Assembly: GCA_027051165.1 (NCBI GenBank)
Contig: JALTZZ010000113.1
Span: 1-40,289 of the forward strand
Source of the DNA: an archaeon
GTDB taxonomy: Archaea; Hydrothermarchaeota; Hydrothermarchaeia; JALTZZ01
Length of the DNA: 40,289 bases
Reading direction: 5' to 3'
Below the pieces are notes generated by a model. It was not told the origin of the DNA. It searched no databases and was given only the letters and a program-made list of their open reading frames with translations. Below, in pieces: positions 17,675 to 27,134 of the stretch. Each line of letters opens with the position of its first letter. Position 1 is the first letter of the stretch. Both the position numbers and the translations under genes were made by a program.

Positions 17675-18559
17675 ATGAAAGTTTATGGAACCACAAGACT
17701 AAAACGTGGTTTGGCTAAGATGCTTAAAGGCGGAGTTATAATGGATGTAACGAATGCTGAGCAAGCTATTATTGCTGAAGAAGCTGGTGCTGTAGCGGTT
17801 ATGGCACTGGAGAAGGTGCCAGCGGACATAAGGGCAAGCGGTGGAGTTGCAAGGATGGCAGATCCAAAGAAGATAGAGGAAATAATGGATGCTGTAAGCA
17901 TTCCTGTAATGGCTAAGGTTAGAATCGGGCACTTTGTCGAAGCTCAGATTTTAGAGGCTTTAGGTGTAGATTTTATAGATGAAAGTGAGGTTTTAACACC
18001 TGCAGACGAGGAAAACCACATAAATAAATGGAAGTTCAAAGTTCCCTTTGTCTGTGGTGCAAGAGACCTTGGTGAAGCTTTGAGAAGAATTGCGGAAGGA
18101 GCGGCAATGATAAGAACGAAGGGAGAGGCTGGTAGTGGAAACGTTGTAGAAGCTGTTAGACACATGAGAAAGGTTATGGGAGCTATAAGGAAGCTTACAA
18201 GCATGGACGAGGATGAGCTCTACTCAGAGGCAAAGAGGCTTCAAGCTCCTTTCGAGCTCGTAAAGGAGACTGCAAGGCTTGGAAGATTACCGGTTGTCAA
18301 CTTTGCGGCTGGAGGAATAGCAACGCCAGCGGATGCTGCGCTCATGATGCAGCTTGGAGCTGATGGAATATTCGTTGGTTCTGGAATCTTTAAGTCTGAA
18401 AATCCAAGAAAAAGGGCAGAGGCAATAGTTATGGCAACAACATACTACGACGATCCTTATATACTTGCAGAGATAAGCAAAGACCTCGGAGAACCTATGA
18501 AAGGTATAGACGTTAGAAGTCTTAAGCCAGAGGAGCTTCTGCAGACAAGAGGAGTTTAA
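17675..18559 (+). CDS. pdxS: Pyridoxal 5'-phosphate synthase lyase subunit PdxS
   Basis: This 294-residue protein makes PLP from ribose 5-phosphate, glyceraldehyde 3-phosphate and ammonia. Hallmarks are [20 protein letters not shown], the active-site stretch [52 protein letters not shown] (second catalytic Lys region) and [20 protein letters not shown]. It is highly conserved and full length. The start has GAGGTG seven bases upstream. The glutaminase partner pdxT is not adjacent here. The stop overlaps the next ATG by one base (TAATG), so it is co-translated with a polytopic membrane protein. Confidence 0.97.
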   Translation: MKVYGTTRLKRGLAKMLKGGVIMDVTNAEQAIIAEEAGAVAVMALEKVPADIRASGGVARMADPKKIEEIMDAVSIPVMAKVRIGHFVEAQILEALGVDFIDESEVLTPADEENHINKWKFKVPFVCGARDLGEALRRIAEGAAMIRTKGEAGSGNVVEAVRHMRKVMGAIRKLTSMDEDELYSEAKRLQAPFELVKETARLGRLPVVNFAAGGIATPADAALMMQLGADGIFVGSGIFKSENPRKRAEAIVMATTYYDDPYILAEISKDLGEPMKGIDVRSLKPEELLQTRGV

Positions 18560-19698
18560 TGCGAAGCTTCTTATCTCCAATATTTCTTTTTCCAACATTC
18601 TATTTAACATATATAGGACTTGCAACCGTAGGATTTTTTATTTGTAGGGAATATCTATTTAAGCCGAGAGGATATTTCGAAGGAGTATCTCTGCTTTCCT
18701 ATCTAATTTCCTTCTTATCAATAGCAGTCTTTATTCTCGGATACAAATTAGGTGAAAAAACAAATTTGGGTGAAAAGAGTGAGATTAAGTATTTACTCTT
18801 AGCAGCGATATTTGCATTGTCGTTTGTTATACTAAAAATAGCAGATATGCCTATGCATCTCTCTTTAATATTCATAGCGATTCTTCTGCTTCTTTCAAAG
18901 CTCAATTTAAAGCAGATGACATATTTTACAACTTTACTCGCTTTCTCCGTTTTTATAATAACTCTGGTTAAAGAGGGCTTACCATTCTTTTCGAGGGAGA
19001 GCTACATTACAGATATAAATAGAGCAGCCTTTTTGGTTTTTGCAAACGCATCAGCAGCATTTTCCACAGTTTATTTCAGAAGAATAGTTGCCCTTCCAAT
19101 AGTTCTTATGCTGTCCTTCATGGGATTAGCTTTTGGATTTAAGGGCGATGCTATATCTGTTTTAATAACATCAGCATTTGCTGGACTTTTTGCTGGAAGA
19201 ATAAGAATGAGAGATGTCTTAATATTTTTAATCATTGCATTGGCTATAATTTCTGTTTTCGGAACAATAATTGCTGTAAGAACATATGATACATGGCAGA
19301 TATCTCCTCTTGAGTATATATTCTACAGACCAGCCTTTACCTTTCTCGTCTTCAACGAAATAGTTAAGCTGAGCTTTCCCTTTGGATTTCTTGGAGAAAA
19401 AGCTCTGCTTGTATTAAAATTCGATATCGTCAGCACAGAGGTTTTAGGATATGAAAAGCCGGTATCCATAACTACGACAATAATTGGAGCCTTCATGCTC
19501 GCATACGGCATTTTGGGTGTAGTTGCTTTTAGCTTTGTGCTCGGCTTCTATTTATCTCAGATGTTTAAAATAAGGGACTACTACGACGCTTGCCTCTATG
19601 TGCTCGCGGTTGTTCACACGCTCGTGCTCATAGAGGTTGGAACTCCCTTTTCAAGTCTCCTCTATTATTTGAGTCTTTTTTATTTAAAAATTAGATAA
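18559..19698 (+). CDS. Polytopic membrane protein, oligosaccharide-polymerase-like
   Basis: This 379-residue protein is nearly all hydrophobic helices (about 10-11 membrane spans) with short charged loops. Features include an N-terminal span after MRSFLSPIF, a loop with FSRESYITDINRAAF, GFKGDAISVLITSAFAGLFA, and the later region VSITTTIIGAFMLAYGILGV. This arrangement resembles archaeal O-antigen/oligosaccharide repeat-unit polymerase-like proteins, but no catalytic motif is certain. The ATG overlaps the pdxS stop by one base; a functional link to vitamin B6 synthesis is not obvious. The 3' end overlaps the convergent HD hydrolase gene by 15 bp. Family call tentative, membrane location certain. 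Confidence 0.75.
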   Translation: MRSFLSPIFLFPTFYLTYIGLATVGFFICREYLFKPRGYFEGVSLLSYLISFLSIAVFILGYKLGEKTNLGEKSEIKYLLLAAIFALSFVILKIADMPMHLSLIFIAILLLLSKLNLKQMTYFTTLLAFSVFIITLVKEGLPFFSRESYITDINRAAFLVFANASAAFSTVYFRRIVALPIVLMLSFMGLAFGFKGDAISVLITSAFAGLFAGRIRMRDVLIFLIIALAIISVFGTIIAVRTYDTWQISPLEYIFYRPAFTFLVFNEIVKLSFPFGFLGEKALLVLKFDIVSTEVLGYEKPVSITTTIIGAFMLAYGILGVVAFSFVLGFYLSQMFKIRDYYDACLYVLAVVHTLVLIEVGTPFSSLLYYLSLFYLKIR

Positions 19699-20199
19699 TC
19701 TCCTTTTCTTAAGTTCTTCGACAATCTTTTTAATCATTTCATCTTTTATATCCTCTTTCCAAAATTCATCAAGCCTTGTATTGTATCTTCTCTCGTATAT
19801 AAATGCTTGAATTATTCTTTCGAGCTTGTCGAGTTCCGCAAGAAACTTTGCCTCTTCGCTTTCTCTCTTTTCGAACTCATTCCAGAGCTTAAAAATTTCA
19901 CTATTTTGCCCAAACATCTCTAAAAAAACTTTTTTTTCGATCTCATGCTTTAATTCCCTCTCTACATCTCTCGGCGTTAAATCGCCTGTTTTTACTTCTG
20001 CTACATCGTGAAATAGTGCCATTTTTACGAGTTTATCAACATCTAAACCTCTTTCTTTTCCAAGGATGTATGCGAGCATTGCTAAGAGAAAGCTGTGATC
20101 GGCAATGCTCTCTGCATTATCTATACCGAAATCTATCCACCCCTTACGTTTTATAAACTTGGCTTTATACAGATCGAGCAGAACATCAATATCTACCAT
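19684..20199 (-). CDS. HD-domain hydrolase (YfbR/HDDC2-like)
   Basis: This 171-residue HD phosphohydrolase has NAESIADHSFLLAMLAYILG (first His), MALFHDVAEVKTGDLTP (the HD pair followed by the E..TGD motif), and a conserved Asp in AKFLAELDKLERIIQAF. The family includes 5'-deoxynucleotidases and other nucleotide phosphatases acting in the cytoplasm with a divalent metal. It starts directly after the stop of the upstream RNA ligase gene (TAA then ATG), so the two form an operon. A nucleotide or end-processing role beside an RNA ligase is appealing but inferred. Confidence 0.88.
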   Translation of the reverse strand: MVDIDVLLDLYKAKFIKRKGWIDFGIDNAESIADHSFLLAMLAYILGKERGLDVDKLVKMALFHDVAEVKTGDLTPRDVERELKHEIEKKVFLEMFGQNSEIFKLWNEFEKRESEEAKFLAELDKLERIIQAFIYERRYNTRLDEFWKEDIKDEMIKKIVEELKKRRLSNF

Positions 20200-21333
20200 T
20201 TACTCTATCCCCTTTTCTATGAAAGATTTTATTTTATCATAGCTTGCCTGCATAAACCTTTGAACCTTTAATTTAATGTTTGAATTTTTTCTTTCTTTTT
20301 CAAACATCAATACAATACCCTGCCTTCTTAGGTATTCTATAAGCTCCTCTGCCTCTTCATCATTATTTAGCAGAACTTCAAAGTTTTCCGTTAATATTTC
20401 GCCCTTATAAACTTTTCTTATGCTCTCTACAAACGGAATTAATATGCTCTCACCCAGCTTTCTTGCACGTTCTCTAAGCTTTTCCTCGCTTTCATTCAGC
20501 TCAAAAGCTTGAAAAGCTTCTCTAATAACCCTTGAAAAGAAGAAATCCTTCCCAAGCTCAAAAGGAAATGAAAAACCGTATCTTAAGTCGCTTGTATTTG
20601 TTTTTGAGGTTGTATATTTGATGGGCTCCTTTTTCATTTCAGGATCCTTTATAACAACACCTTCCCTATTCTCCTTCTCAAGCTCTTCGAGTATCTCGAA
20701 TATTTTTTTGTAAGCCTCTTTTTTATCAAAAATGCCAAAAAGCCTTACATTCTTTATTCCATAGCTCTCCAAGATATCCCTTCTTTCGAGAATTGGTAAT
20801 GGCGTGTTCTCTACTTTTTTTCTGAGATCAAAAGCAAAAAATCCAAAATCCTTAGCTTCTTTATATTCATGAACAACGTATGGATTTTGCTTTCCAACAC
20901 TCTCACCGCACAAAACATATTCTGGATAGTCTCTCAGAAATCTTTCTATATTTTTGTCTTCTCTAAGTTTTTTTGTTGTATAGGGGCATATATAACCACC
21001 TCTCGTTATCGCATAAACTTTGTCGTTCAGCATGAAAACTCTTGTATTATAACCGTCCATCTTTTCTTCAACAGCCACCTTTTCGAACATCATGAGAGCT
21101 GGTTTCAAATAAAATGCTCTTTTTATTTTTGGAAATCCCCTTACCACAACCACATCTTTATCATTAAAAAAAACAGCCGTTCCTCTCTCTATTTTTCCAA
21201 GCTCCTTTCTAAAAACAAGATAAACAAAAGGTTTTTTTAATACCTGAATAGAACCTCTGTTTAGTGCTCCTTTTATACGCCAAGGCTCAACATTGAGGGT
21301 TTCTGAAATCTTTTTTATATATATTTCGTTCAT
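20200..21333 (-). CDS. ATP-dependent RNA ligase, archaeal Rnl3 type
   Basis: This 377-residue protein has the nucleotidyltransferase ligase motifs in order: motif I EEKMDGYNTRV with the AMP-accepting Lys91, motif Ia RGGYICPYTTKKL, motif III region YVLCGESVG, IIIa FGFFAFDL, motif IV REGVVIKDP and motif V EPIKYTTSK. Length and the basic, helical C-terminal domain (about residues 270-377) match the homodimeric thermophilic RNA ligases described from Pyrococcus and Methanothermobacter, which circularise or join RNA. It is the first gene of an operon with the HD hydrolase and is divergent from the IS element and gyrA. Confidence 0.9.
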   Translation of the reverse strand: MNEIYIKKISETLNVEPWRIKGALNRGSIQVLKKPFVYLVFRKELGKIERGTAVFFNDKDVVVVRGFPKIKRAFYLKPALMMFEKVAVEEKMDGYNTRVFMLNDKVYAITRGGYICPYTTKKLREDKNIERFLRDYPEYVLCGESVGKQNPYVVHEYKEAKDFGFFAFDLRKKVENTPLPILERRDILESYGIKNVRLFGIFDKKEAYKKIFEILEELEKENREGVVIKDPEMKKEPIKYTTSKTNTSDLRYGFSFPFELGKDFFFSRVIREAFQAFELNESEEKLRERARKLGESILIPFVESIRKVYKGEILTENFEVLLNNDEEAEELIEYLRRQGIVLMFEKERKNSNIKLKVQRFMQASYDKIKSFIEKGIE

Positions 21334-21469
21334 TGAAATTTAAAGTTCCAAGTTAACGCCAAAAAATAATTGAGAACACCCATAGTCTTGGGCACACTTT
21401 AAACTTGTTGTAGCATTCTGTGTGCATTCTGTTCATAGAAAAGTTTTTATCTTGTCGTTGCTTGCAAGA

Positions 21470-21489
21470 CCCCATACGTAAGCGTGGGG
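21470..21489 (+). repeat. Left-end hairpin of the tnpB element
   Basis: CCCCATAC-GTAA-GCGTGGGG forms an 8-bp stem with one mismatch and a GTAA loop, about 85 bp upstream of tnpB. The relic at 17.6 kb has the equivalent hairpin at the matching place, which supports its role as the subterminal recognition structure of the left end. Confidence 0.7.
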
Positions 21490-21572
21490 ATACGCAAGGA
21501 GAGGCGGGAGGGGGCTGGTAGGAGGTAAGTTTTAAATATTTGTGAAACATAAAAATCTTCAGGGATGTTCCC

Positions 21573-22799
21573 ATGAAGAAAGAAGTTCAGCTAACGGTTG
21601 TAGGAAAAGTTTTCAAACCGAATAAGAGGAAGATTTCAGCCCTAAACAGGTGTTTAGAAGAATACTTTAAGCTTGTAAATTGGTATCTCAGTTTCAACTC
21701 TACGTCAAAGACTTTTTTGCATAGAAATGGCTATGAGAAAGCTAAACAGTTATTCAATCTAAACACGGCTTTGATTCAAACTGCGAGGGATAAAGCTGTA
21801 GAAATTCTGAAGAGTTTCAATGAAAAGAGGAAGAAAGTTAAATCAGAAAAACCAAAGTTAAAGAGGATTTCTATAAGGTTTGATAAACGTTGCTATTCTT
21901 TTGCCAAAACAACCAACGTTTTAACACCATATTGGCTCACGCTAAGTTTAAACAGAAGGACGAGAATATCTTTACCGATCAAGTTCGGTAAGAGACAACA
22001 AGAAATTATAGAGGAGGCTTTGCAGGGAAAATGGCAGTTCTGCACTGTTGAGATGGTTAAGCGAAACGGAAAGTGGTATGCTCACTTCGTGCTTAAGAAG
22101 GAAGTTGAGCTAATTGATGAGCCAGAAACTGTAATCGGAATAGATTTGGGAGAGTGGAATGTTGCTACTGCTGTTGCAGTTTCAAAGCAAATTCCTAAGC
22201 CTACGAGGGGACAGTTTTGGAGCGGTGCTAAGATTAGATACATCAGAGGCAAATACTCTCACATTAGAAGAAGTTTGCAGAGAAAGAAAAGAATAGATTT
22301 GATTAGGAGAATTGGGAGAAAGGAAGGTAGAATTGTTAATCAAATTCTACATACAATAGCTAAGGATGTAGTAGAATATGCTAAGCAGTTCCCCAAGCCA
22401 ATAATTGTCATGGAAAAACTGAAGAATATTAGAGAGAATATGAATGGTTCTGCCAAGCTAAACAGAAGGTTGCACGCTTGGAGCTTCAGAAAACTTCAAA
22501 CATATATAGAATACAAAGCCAATTTAGAAGGAATATCCGTTGTATATATAAATCCCAAAAACTCGTCTAAACGTTGCCATAGATGTGGGCATGTTACCCG
22601 AAAAGTTGATGATAGGGAGTTTAGATGTCCTAAATGTGGTTTGAGATACAATCGGGATTTGAATGCAGCTATAAATTTAGCCCATGCCTTAACGAGAGGC
22701 ATGGGATGGGGGAGCCGTGAACCCCCCGAACTCCCGCATGAAGCCTTAGCCGTGAAGGCGGGTGGAACGGGAGAAGCCCTGCCCTTACGGGCGGGGTAG
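21573..22799 (+). CDS. tnpB: RNA-guided endonuclease TnpB, intact
   Basis: This 408-residue protein has all TnpB catalytic parts: an N-terminal helical/beta region (1-180), RuvC-I VIGIDLGEWN (Asp191), a long basic bridge helix region (RGKYSHIRRSLQRKKR, 225-250), RuvC-II IIVMEKLKNIREN (Glu281), a zinc finger CHRCGH...CPKCG (Cys335, 338, 352, 355) and RuvC-III NRDLNAAINLA (Asp362). TnpB nucleases cut DNA guided by a right-end omega-RNA and help keep the element at its site. The stop TAG is part of the right end. The last 35 residues, rich in Gly/Pro, mostly encode omega-RNA structure, not protein function. Confidence 0.93.
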   Translation: MKKEVQLTVVGKVFKPNKRKISALNRCLEEYFKLVNWYLSFNSTSKTFLHRNGYEKAKQLFNLNTALIQTARDKAVEILKSFNEKRKKVKSEKPKLKRISIRFDKRCYSFAKTTNVLTPYWLTLSLNRRTRISLPIKFGKRQQEIIEEALQGKWQFCTVEMVKRNGKWYAHFVLKKEVELIDEPETVIGIDLGEWNVATAVAVSKQIPKPTRGQFWSGAKIRYIRGKYSHIRRSLQRKKRIDLIRRIGRKEGRIVNQILHTIAKDVVEYAKQFPKPIIVMEKLKNIRENMNGSAKLNRRLHAWSFRKLQTYIEYKANLEGISVVYINPKNSSKRCHRCGHVTRKVDDREFRCPKCGLRYNRDLNAAINLAHALTRGMGWGSREPPELPHEALAVKAGGTGEALPLRAG

Positions 22800-22824
22800 T
22801 TCACCCGCAGAAATAAATGAGCCA
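22660..22824 (+). ncRNA. Predicted omega-RNA (reRNA) of the tnpB element with guide into gyrA
   Basis: The 3' end of tnpB carries nested stems: CCCATGCC/GGCATGGG (22681-22705), GGGGG...CCCCC (22708-22726) and the right-end hairpin CCCTGCCC-TTAC-GGGCGGGG (22777-22796). In the IS200/IS605 superfamily the omega-RNA derives from exactly this region and its guide is the flanking DNA next to the right end. The guide would start at 22805 (CCGCAGAAATAAATGAGCC), the gyrA leader. RNA ends are approximate; existence is inferred from family biology plus visible stems. Confidence 0.55.
22777..22796 (+). repeat. Right-end hairpin of the tnpB element
   Basis: CCCTGCCC-TTAC-GGGCGGGG is an 8-bp stem (one T-G wobble) with a TTAC loop, followed at once by TAGTTCAC, which contains the tnpB stop and the probable right-end cleavage region. 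Confidence 0.75.
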
Positions 22825-22834
22825 AGGTGACGAA

Positions 22835-25800
22835 ATGGCGGCAAGAGGGGAGACCATTATACCTGTAAACATAGAAGAAGAGGTAAAAAAGAGCTATATT
22901 GACTATGCGATGAGCGTAATAGTTGGCAGAGCACTACCAGATGTTAGAGACGGTTTAAAACCTGTGCAGAGAAGAATCCTCTACACAATGAAAGAAATGG
23001 GGCTATACCACAACAAACCGTATAAGAAGTCTGCGAGAATCGTTGGTGAGACGTTGGGTAAATACCATCCACATGGAGATCAGGCAGTTTACGATGCACT
23101 CGTAAGGCTCGCACAGGATTTTACAATGCGATATCCGCTGGTAGATGGTCAGGGAAACTTTGGCTCGATAGACGGAGATTCAGCAGCAGCAATGCGATAC
23201 TGTGTTGAGGGAGATACATTAGTTTTAACAGAAAAGGGACTTATAAAAATTAAAGATTTGGCAGAAACCGAGCTCAACAGTGAGAAGGAGATTAATATAA
23301 AAGTTTTGTCATTTAACTGCTCTGTAAATAAAGCAGACATGCTCTTTAATTCTGGAATACATAAAACAAAAAAAATAAAAACAGATATAGGCTTGGAAAT
23401 AGTTGGAAGCTTAAATCACCCAGTTCTCACATTTACAAAAGAAAATGGAGATATAAAGTTTAAATGGAAGCTTCTTAAAGATATTAAGATAGGAGACTAT
23501 CTCGTCGTGAATACAAAAATTCCTTTTGATTTCAATAAGAGCATAGACGAATTCTTAGCATACGCTCTTGGAGCACTTTGCTTTGGTGGAAGCATAGGTA
23601 AAGAAAGGCTTGTTATAAGCAGCAGAAAAGAAGAATTCATTGATAAACTGATAGAAATGTTTAGAAAGAGGTATAAAAAGGTATTAAAGAATACGTGCAG
23701 TTGTGGAAACTTTTCTTTACATGTTAAAGATAAAAAAGCTTTGGAAGATTTTAAAAATAAATTTATAAGAAAAATAACAGAAAGAGAAGTTCCAAGCTTA
23801 ATACTCAGAGCAAGTCTCAAGTCTCAAGCATTATTTATAAAGGCTATAATAGAAGGCTATGCGGAGTTTAAGGATGGAAAACTAATTTTAAAGCACAAAA
23901 GTGAAAGATTTATAAAGCAACTTCAGATATTACTTTTAAATTTTGGTATTATATCAAGAAGGAATAAAAATATTCTCGAAATTTATGGAGAAAACTTGCT
24001 GAGAGTTCTTGAAGTTTCTAATCTGCAAAGCTTAAAGAAGAATTTAAAGAATAAAACAAAAGAAAATAACAAGATACCGTATATAAACGTAAGCTACGAA
24101 ACCCTTGAGCGTAGATTTGAAGATGTTTGCAAAAATCTAAGCGAAAGATCTGTAAAGACATTAAAAATTCTGATTAAAAATAAATACTATCTCTCTAAGG
24201 TTGTTGAAATTGAAGAAGGTGAAAGTAAGCCTGTATATTCAATTAGGGTCTTAAGCGACTGCCACTCCTTTGTTGCAAACGGAATAATAAACCATAATAC
24301 GGAGGCAAGGCTAAGCAAGATTGCCGAGGAAATGCTTGTTGATATTGAGAAAGATACTGTAGATTTTGTGCCAAATTTCGATGAATCACTTAAAGAACCT
24401 GTTGTTTTACCAGCAAAATTTCCAAATCTCCTTGCAAATGGATCAAGCGGAATAGCAGTAGGAATGACAACAAACATACCACCTCATAATTTAAAAGAGG
24501 TATGCGATGCAATCGTATATTTAATAGAGAATCCAGACTGTAGTGTAGATGAACTTCTCAACTTCATAAAAGGACCAGATTTTCCAACGGGCGGAATTAT
24601 ACTGGGAACTTCAGGAATAAAGAAAGCCTATAGAACCGGTAGGGGAATTATAAAGGTTAGAGCAAAGGCATTCTTTGACAAAATTGAAAGGAAAAAGGTT
24701 ATTATTATAAGGGAGTTTCCCTATCAGGTAAACAAGGCGAGGGTTATAGAGCAGATTGCAAGACTTGTTAGGGACAAAAAGATAGAGGGTATAAGCGACA
24801 TAAGAGATGAAAGCGATAAAGAAGGTATAAGAGTAGTCATTGAGCTCAAGCACAATGCAGATGAAAAGAAGATACTTGAGGAGCTGTATTCAAAGACACA
24901 GCTTGAAGTATCTTACGGAATAATTCTCCTCGCCTTAGTTGACAACGAGCCAAGGATTTTAAATATAAAAGACCTTATATTTGAGTATATAAAGCACAGA
25001 AGAGAGGTTGTTAGGAGAAGAACGAATTTTGAGCTTAAAAATGCTGAGAAGCGTGCTCATATACTTGAAGGTTTTTTGGTTGCACTTAAAAACATAGACA
25101 GGATTATAGAAATTATAAAGAAAGCAAAAGATCCCAGCGAGGCTAAAAAAGTTATAATTAAGGAGTTCTCTTTAAGCGAAGAGCAAGCTAAGGCGATACT
25201 TGAGATGAGGCTTCAGAGGCTTACATCAATTGAGAGAGACAACATCCTTAAGGAGCATGAAGAGCTCAAGAAAAAAATTAAGGAATACAAGGAAATACTC
25301 TCAAATCCTAAGAGAATAGATGAAATAATAAAGAAAGAGGTTTTAGAAATCAAGGAAAAATATGGAGATGACAGAAAAACATCAATAGTAACAGATATGG
25401 AGGAGTATGCGGATAGGGGGCTGTATATACTGATGAACAAAAATGGCGCTATTAAAAGAATTGAAAACAAGATTAATATAAGGGAAAAAGCATTAAAAGG
25501 TTATAAATGCATAAAAATAAGTGGAAGAGATAGAATTCTTGTTGTAAATAAAAAGGGGAAAGCATATATAATTAATCCGGAAGAAATACCAGAAAAAGGC
25601 AAAAAAATAAAAGATGCTATTGATATATTCAAATTTGAAGGAAATTACATCACAATGGTTACAAAAGAAGGAACCATAAAGAGAATTGCATTAAAAGATT
25701 TATCAGATATTAAAAAAGGAGCTTCGATAATTAAGCTTGTAGATGACGAAGTTGTCTCGGTAAAAATAACCAATGGAGGAGAGATACTTACTCTATCAAC

Positions 25801-26230
25801 GAAGTTTGGCATGGTAGCAAGGTTCAGCGAAGAAGAGGTTAGACCCATGCAGAGAGCTGCAAGGGGGGTAAAAGCTATAGATTTGATAGTTAGAGATAAC
25901 GTTGTCAGCTTGGATTCTTCAATAGGAAGTGATTTCTACTTAGTAACATTTACAGAAAAAGGTTTTGCTAAAAAAGTTAAGTTAAGCGAATATCCGATAA
26001 CAAAAAGAGGTGTTAAAGGCGTTGTAAATGTTATTCCAGATTCTGAAACTGGTTTTGTTGTAAAATCAATAATTTCTAATGATAATGATGAATTTATAGT
26101 TTTTACAAATAAAAAGAAGATAATAAATATAAAAATTGGAGATATACCCTTATCAAAAAGGCAGGAGAAAGGTTCAAGAGTTTTAAAACTTAAAGAAGGA
26201 GAAATTGTTGTAGATGTTTGGAAAATATGA
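22835..26230 (+). CDS. gyrA: DNA gyrase subunit A, interrupted by an intein
   Basis: The frame opens at ATG 22817, but ATG 22835 has a good Shine-Dalgarno AAGGTGA (22824-22830) and gives catalytic Tyr122, the E. coli number, so I prefer it. The extein has [67 protein letters not shown] with the DNA-linking Tyr, then after the intein [13 protein letters not shown] and the tower/coiled-coil and beta-pinwheel domains. The mature protein is about 765 residues. GyrA with GyrB introduces or relaxes supercoils; gyrB is not in the window. The usual GyrA box (QRRGGKG) is not seen in the first blade. An IS element lies 30 bp upstream, displacing the native promoter. Confidence 0.95.
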   Translation: MAARGETIIPVNIEEEVKKSYIDYAMSVIVGRALPDVRDGLKPVQRRILYTMKEMGLYHNKPYKKSARIVGETLGKYHPHGDQAVYDALVRLAQDFTMRYPLVDGQGNFGSIDGDSAAAMRYCVEGDTLVLTEKGLIKIKDLAETELNSEKEINIKVLSFNCSVNKADMLFNSGIHKTKKIKTDIGLEIVGSLNHPVLTFTKENGDIKFKWKLLKDIKIGDYLVVNTKIPFDFNKSIDEFLAYALGALCFGGSIGKERLVISSRKEEFIDKLIEMFRKRYKKVLKNTCSCGNFSLHVKDKKALEDFKNKFIRKITEREVPSLILRASLKSQALFIKAIIEGYAEFKDGKLILKHKSERFIKQLQILLLNFGIISRRNKNILEIYGENLLRVLEVSNLQSLKKNLKNKTKENNKIPYINVSYETLERRFEDVCKNLSERSVKTLKILIKNKYYLSKVVEIEEGESKPVYSIRVLSDCHSFVANGIINHNTEARLSKIAEEMLVDIEKDTVDFVPNFDESLKEPVVLPAKFPNLLANGSSGIAVGMTTNIPPHNLKEVCDAIVYLIENPDCSVDELLNFIKGPDFPTGGIILGTSGIKKAYRTGRGIIKVRAKAFFDKIERKKVIIIREFPYQVNKARVIEQIARLVRDKKIEGISDIRDESDKEGIRVVIELKHNADEKKILEELYSKTQLEVSYGIILLALVDNEPRILNIKDLIFEYIKHRREVVRRRTNFELKNAEKRAHILEGFLVALKNIDRIIEIIKKAKDPSEAKKVIIKEFSLSEEQAKAILEMRLQRLTSIERDNILKEHEELKKKIKEYKEILSNPKRIDEIIKKEVLEIKEKYGDDRKTSIVTDMEEYADRGLYILMNKNGAIKRIENKINIREKALKGYKCIKISGRDRILVVNKKGKAYIINPEEIPEKGKKIKDAIDIFKFEGNYITMVTKEGTIKRIALKDLSDIKKGASIIKLVDDEVVSVKITNGGEILTLSTKFGMVARFSEEEVRPMQRAARGVKAIDLIVRDNVVSLDSSIGSDFYLVTFTEKGFAKKVKLSEYPITKRGVKGVVNVIPDSETGFVVKSIISNDNDEFIVFTNKKKIINIKIGDIPLSKRQEKGSRVLKLKEGEIVVDVWKI
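23201..24298 (+). other. GyrA intein with degenerate LAGLIDADG region (366 residues)
   Basis: The intein starts with Cys ([17 protein letters not shown], splice block A), directly after the catalytic Tyr of AAAMRY, and ends [10 protein letters not shown] followed by extein Thr. Block B is [10 protein letters not shown] (His conserved; Ser in place of the usual Thr). Block F is DCHSFVANG and block G has His-Asn, so splicing residues are present. The central 200 residues resemble a LAGLIDADG endonuclease: [15 protein letters not shown] in motif 1 and [15 protein letters not shown] in motif 2. Motif 1 lacks the acidic residue (normally GDG), so cutting is doubtful while splicing looks intact. 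The insertion point is the one used by mycobacterial GyrA inteins. Confidence 0.93.
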
Positions 26231-26291
26231 TTGCCAGTGGAAAACCCAGCTTTTGAAAATTTTTTAATTTGTTTAGCAATAATAAAAGAAC

Positions 26292-27134
26292 ATGCTTGAG
26301 ACATGGTTCACCGAATATCACAACAAAAATGTTTCATTTTCTTTGAGAATTAGAGAGGCTAAAACATATAAATCAGAGCTACAAGAGATAAGCGTGCTTG
26401 ACAGCTACGAATTTGGAAAGGTTCTCGTCTTAGATAATACGATACAGCTCACCGAAAGAGACGAATTTATATACCATGAAATGATAGTCCACGTTTCAGC
26501 GATGACTGCAGTGCTGAACTTAAAGCCTAAGAGGGTGCTTGTAATAGGCGGTGGAGACGGGGGAAGTGTTAGGGAACTTTTAAAATATGATATAGACGAA
26601 ATATATCTTGTTGACATAGATAAGAGCGTAATAGAAACTTGTATCAAGGAGTTCAGCTTTAGCAGGTGTTTAAATGATAAAAGAGTCAAGATATTTAATG
26701 AAAGTGGCGACAAATTTATTAAGAAATATAAAAACTTTTTTGACATAATTATAGCAGATACTCCAGATCCAAAGGGAATTGCAGAAGTTCTGTTCAGCAA
26801 AGAGTTTTACAGTAATGTATATGGTGCGTTGACAGACAATGGAATTCTAACCGTTCAGAGCGAGAGTCCTTTCTATCATGCGGATACTTTAAGAAAAATA
26901 TACAGAAGCTTAAAGGAGATATTTCCGATAGTTAGGGTATACCTCGCCCCTATACCGAGCTATCCATCTGGACTCTGGAGCTTTACCTTAGCTTCTAAGA
27001 AGTTTGATCCATTAAGTTTAAATAAAGAAAGGATAAAAGAGATGCTGCGAAGATTTTCAACAAAGTATTACAACGAGGAAATTCACTTTGCATGTTTTGC
27101 CCTTCCAAACTTTGTAAAGGAGGTGATAGAATGA
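26292..27134 (+). CDS. speE: Polyamine aminopropyltransferase (spermidine synthase family)
   Basis: This 280-residue protein transfers an aminopropyl group from decarboxylated SAM to a polyamine acceptor. It has TYKSELQEISVLDSYEFGKV, VLVLDNTIQLTERDEFIYHE, the SAM site VLVIGGGDGGSVREL, and IIADTPDPKGIAEVLF with the catalytic Asp region, then YPSGLWSFTLASK. In thermophilic archaea the true acceptor may be agmatine instead of putrescine; the sequence does not decide. The stop overlaps the bpsA start by 4 bp (ATGA), and the pair forms a polyamine operon. A TATA-like run lies just upstream (26258-26270). Confidence 0.94.
   Translation: MLETWFTEYHNKNVSFSLRIREAKTYKSELQEISVLDSYEFGKVLVLDNTIQLTERDEFIYHEMIVHVSAMTAVLNLKPKRVLVIGGGDGGSVRELLKYDIDEIYLVDIDKSVIETCIKEFSFSRCLNDKRVKIFNESGDKFIKKYKNFFDIIIADTPDPKGIAEVLFSKEFYSNVYGALTDNGILTVQSESPFYHADTLRKIYRSLKEIFPIVRVYLAPIPSYPSGLWSFTLASKKFDPLSLNKERIKEMLRRFSTKYYNEEIHFACFALPNFVKEVIE

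Larger units (their letters stand above)
21452..22804 (+). mobile_element. IS1341-type element (tnpB only, IS200/IS605 superfamily)
   Basis: An apparently intact element contains a left-end hairpin (21470-21489), a purine-rich leader, the full tnpB gene, structured 3' sequence, and a right-end hairpin (22777-22796) followed by TAGTTCAC ending at 22804. There is no tnpA transposase (about 400 bp would be needed) between the left end and tnpB, so mobility would need a TnpA from elsewhere. The right end matches the relic at 17252-17263. The left boundary is approximate, set by a short resemblance (GTCG) to the relic. The element ends 30 bp before the preferred gyrA start. Confidence 0.75.
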
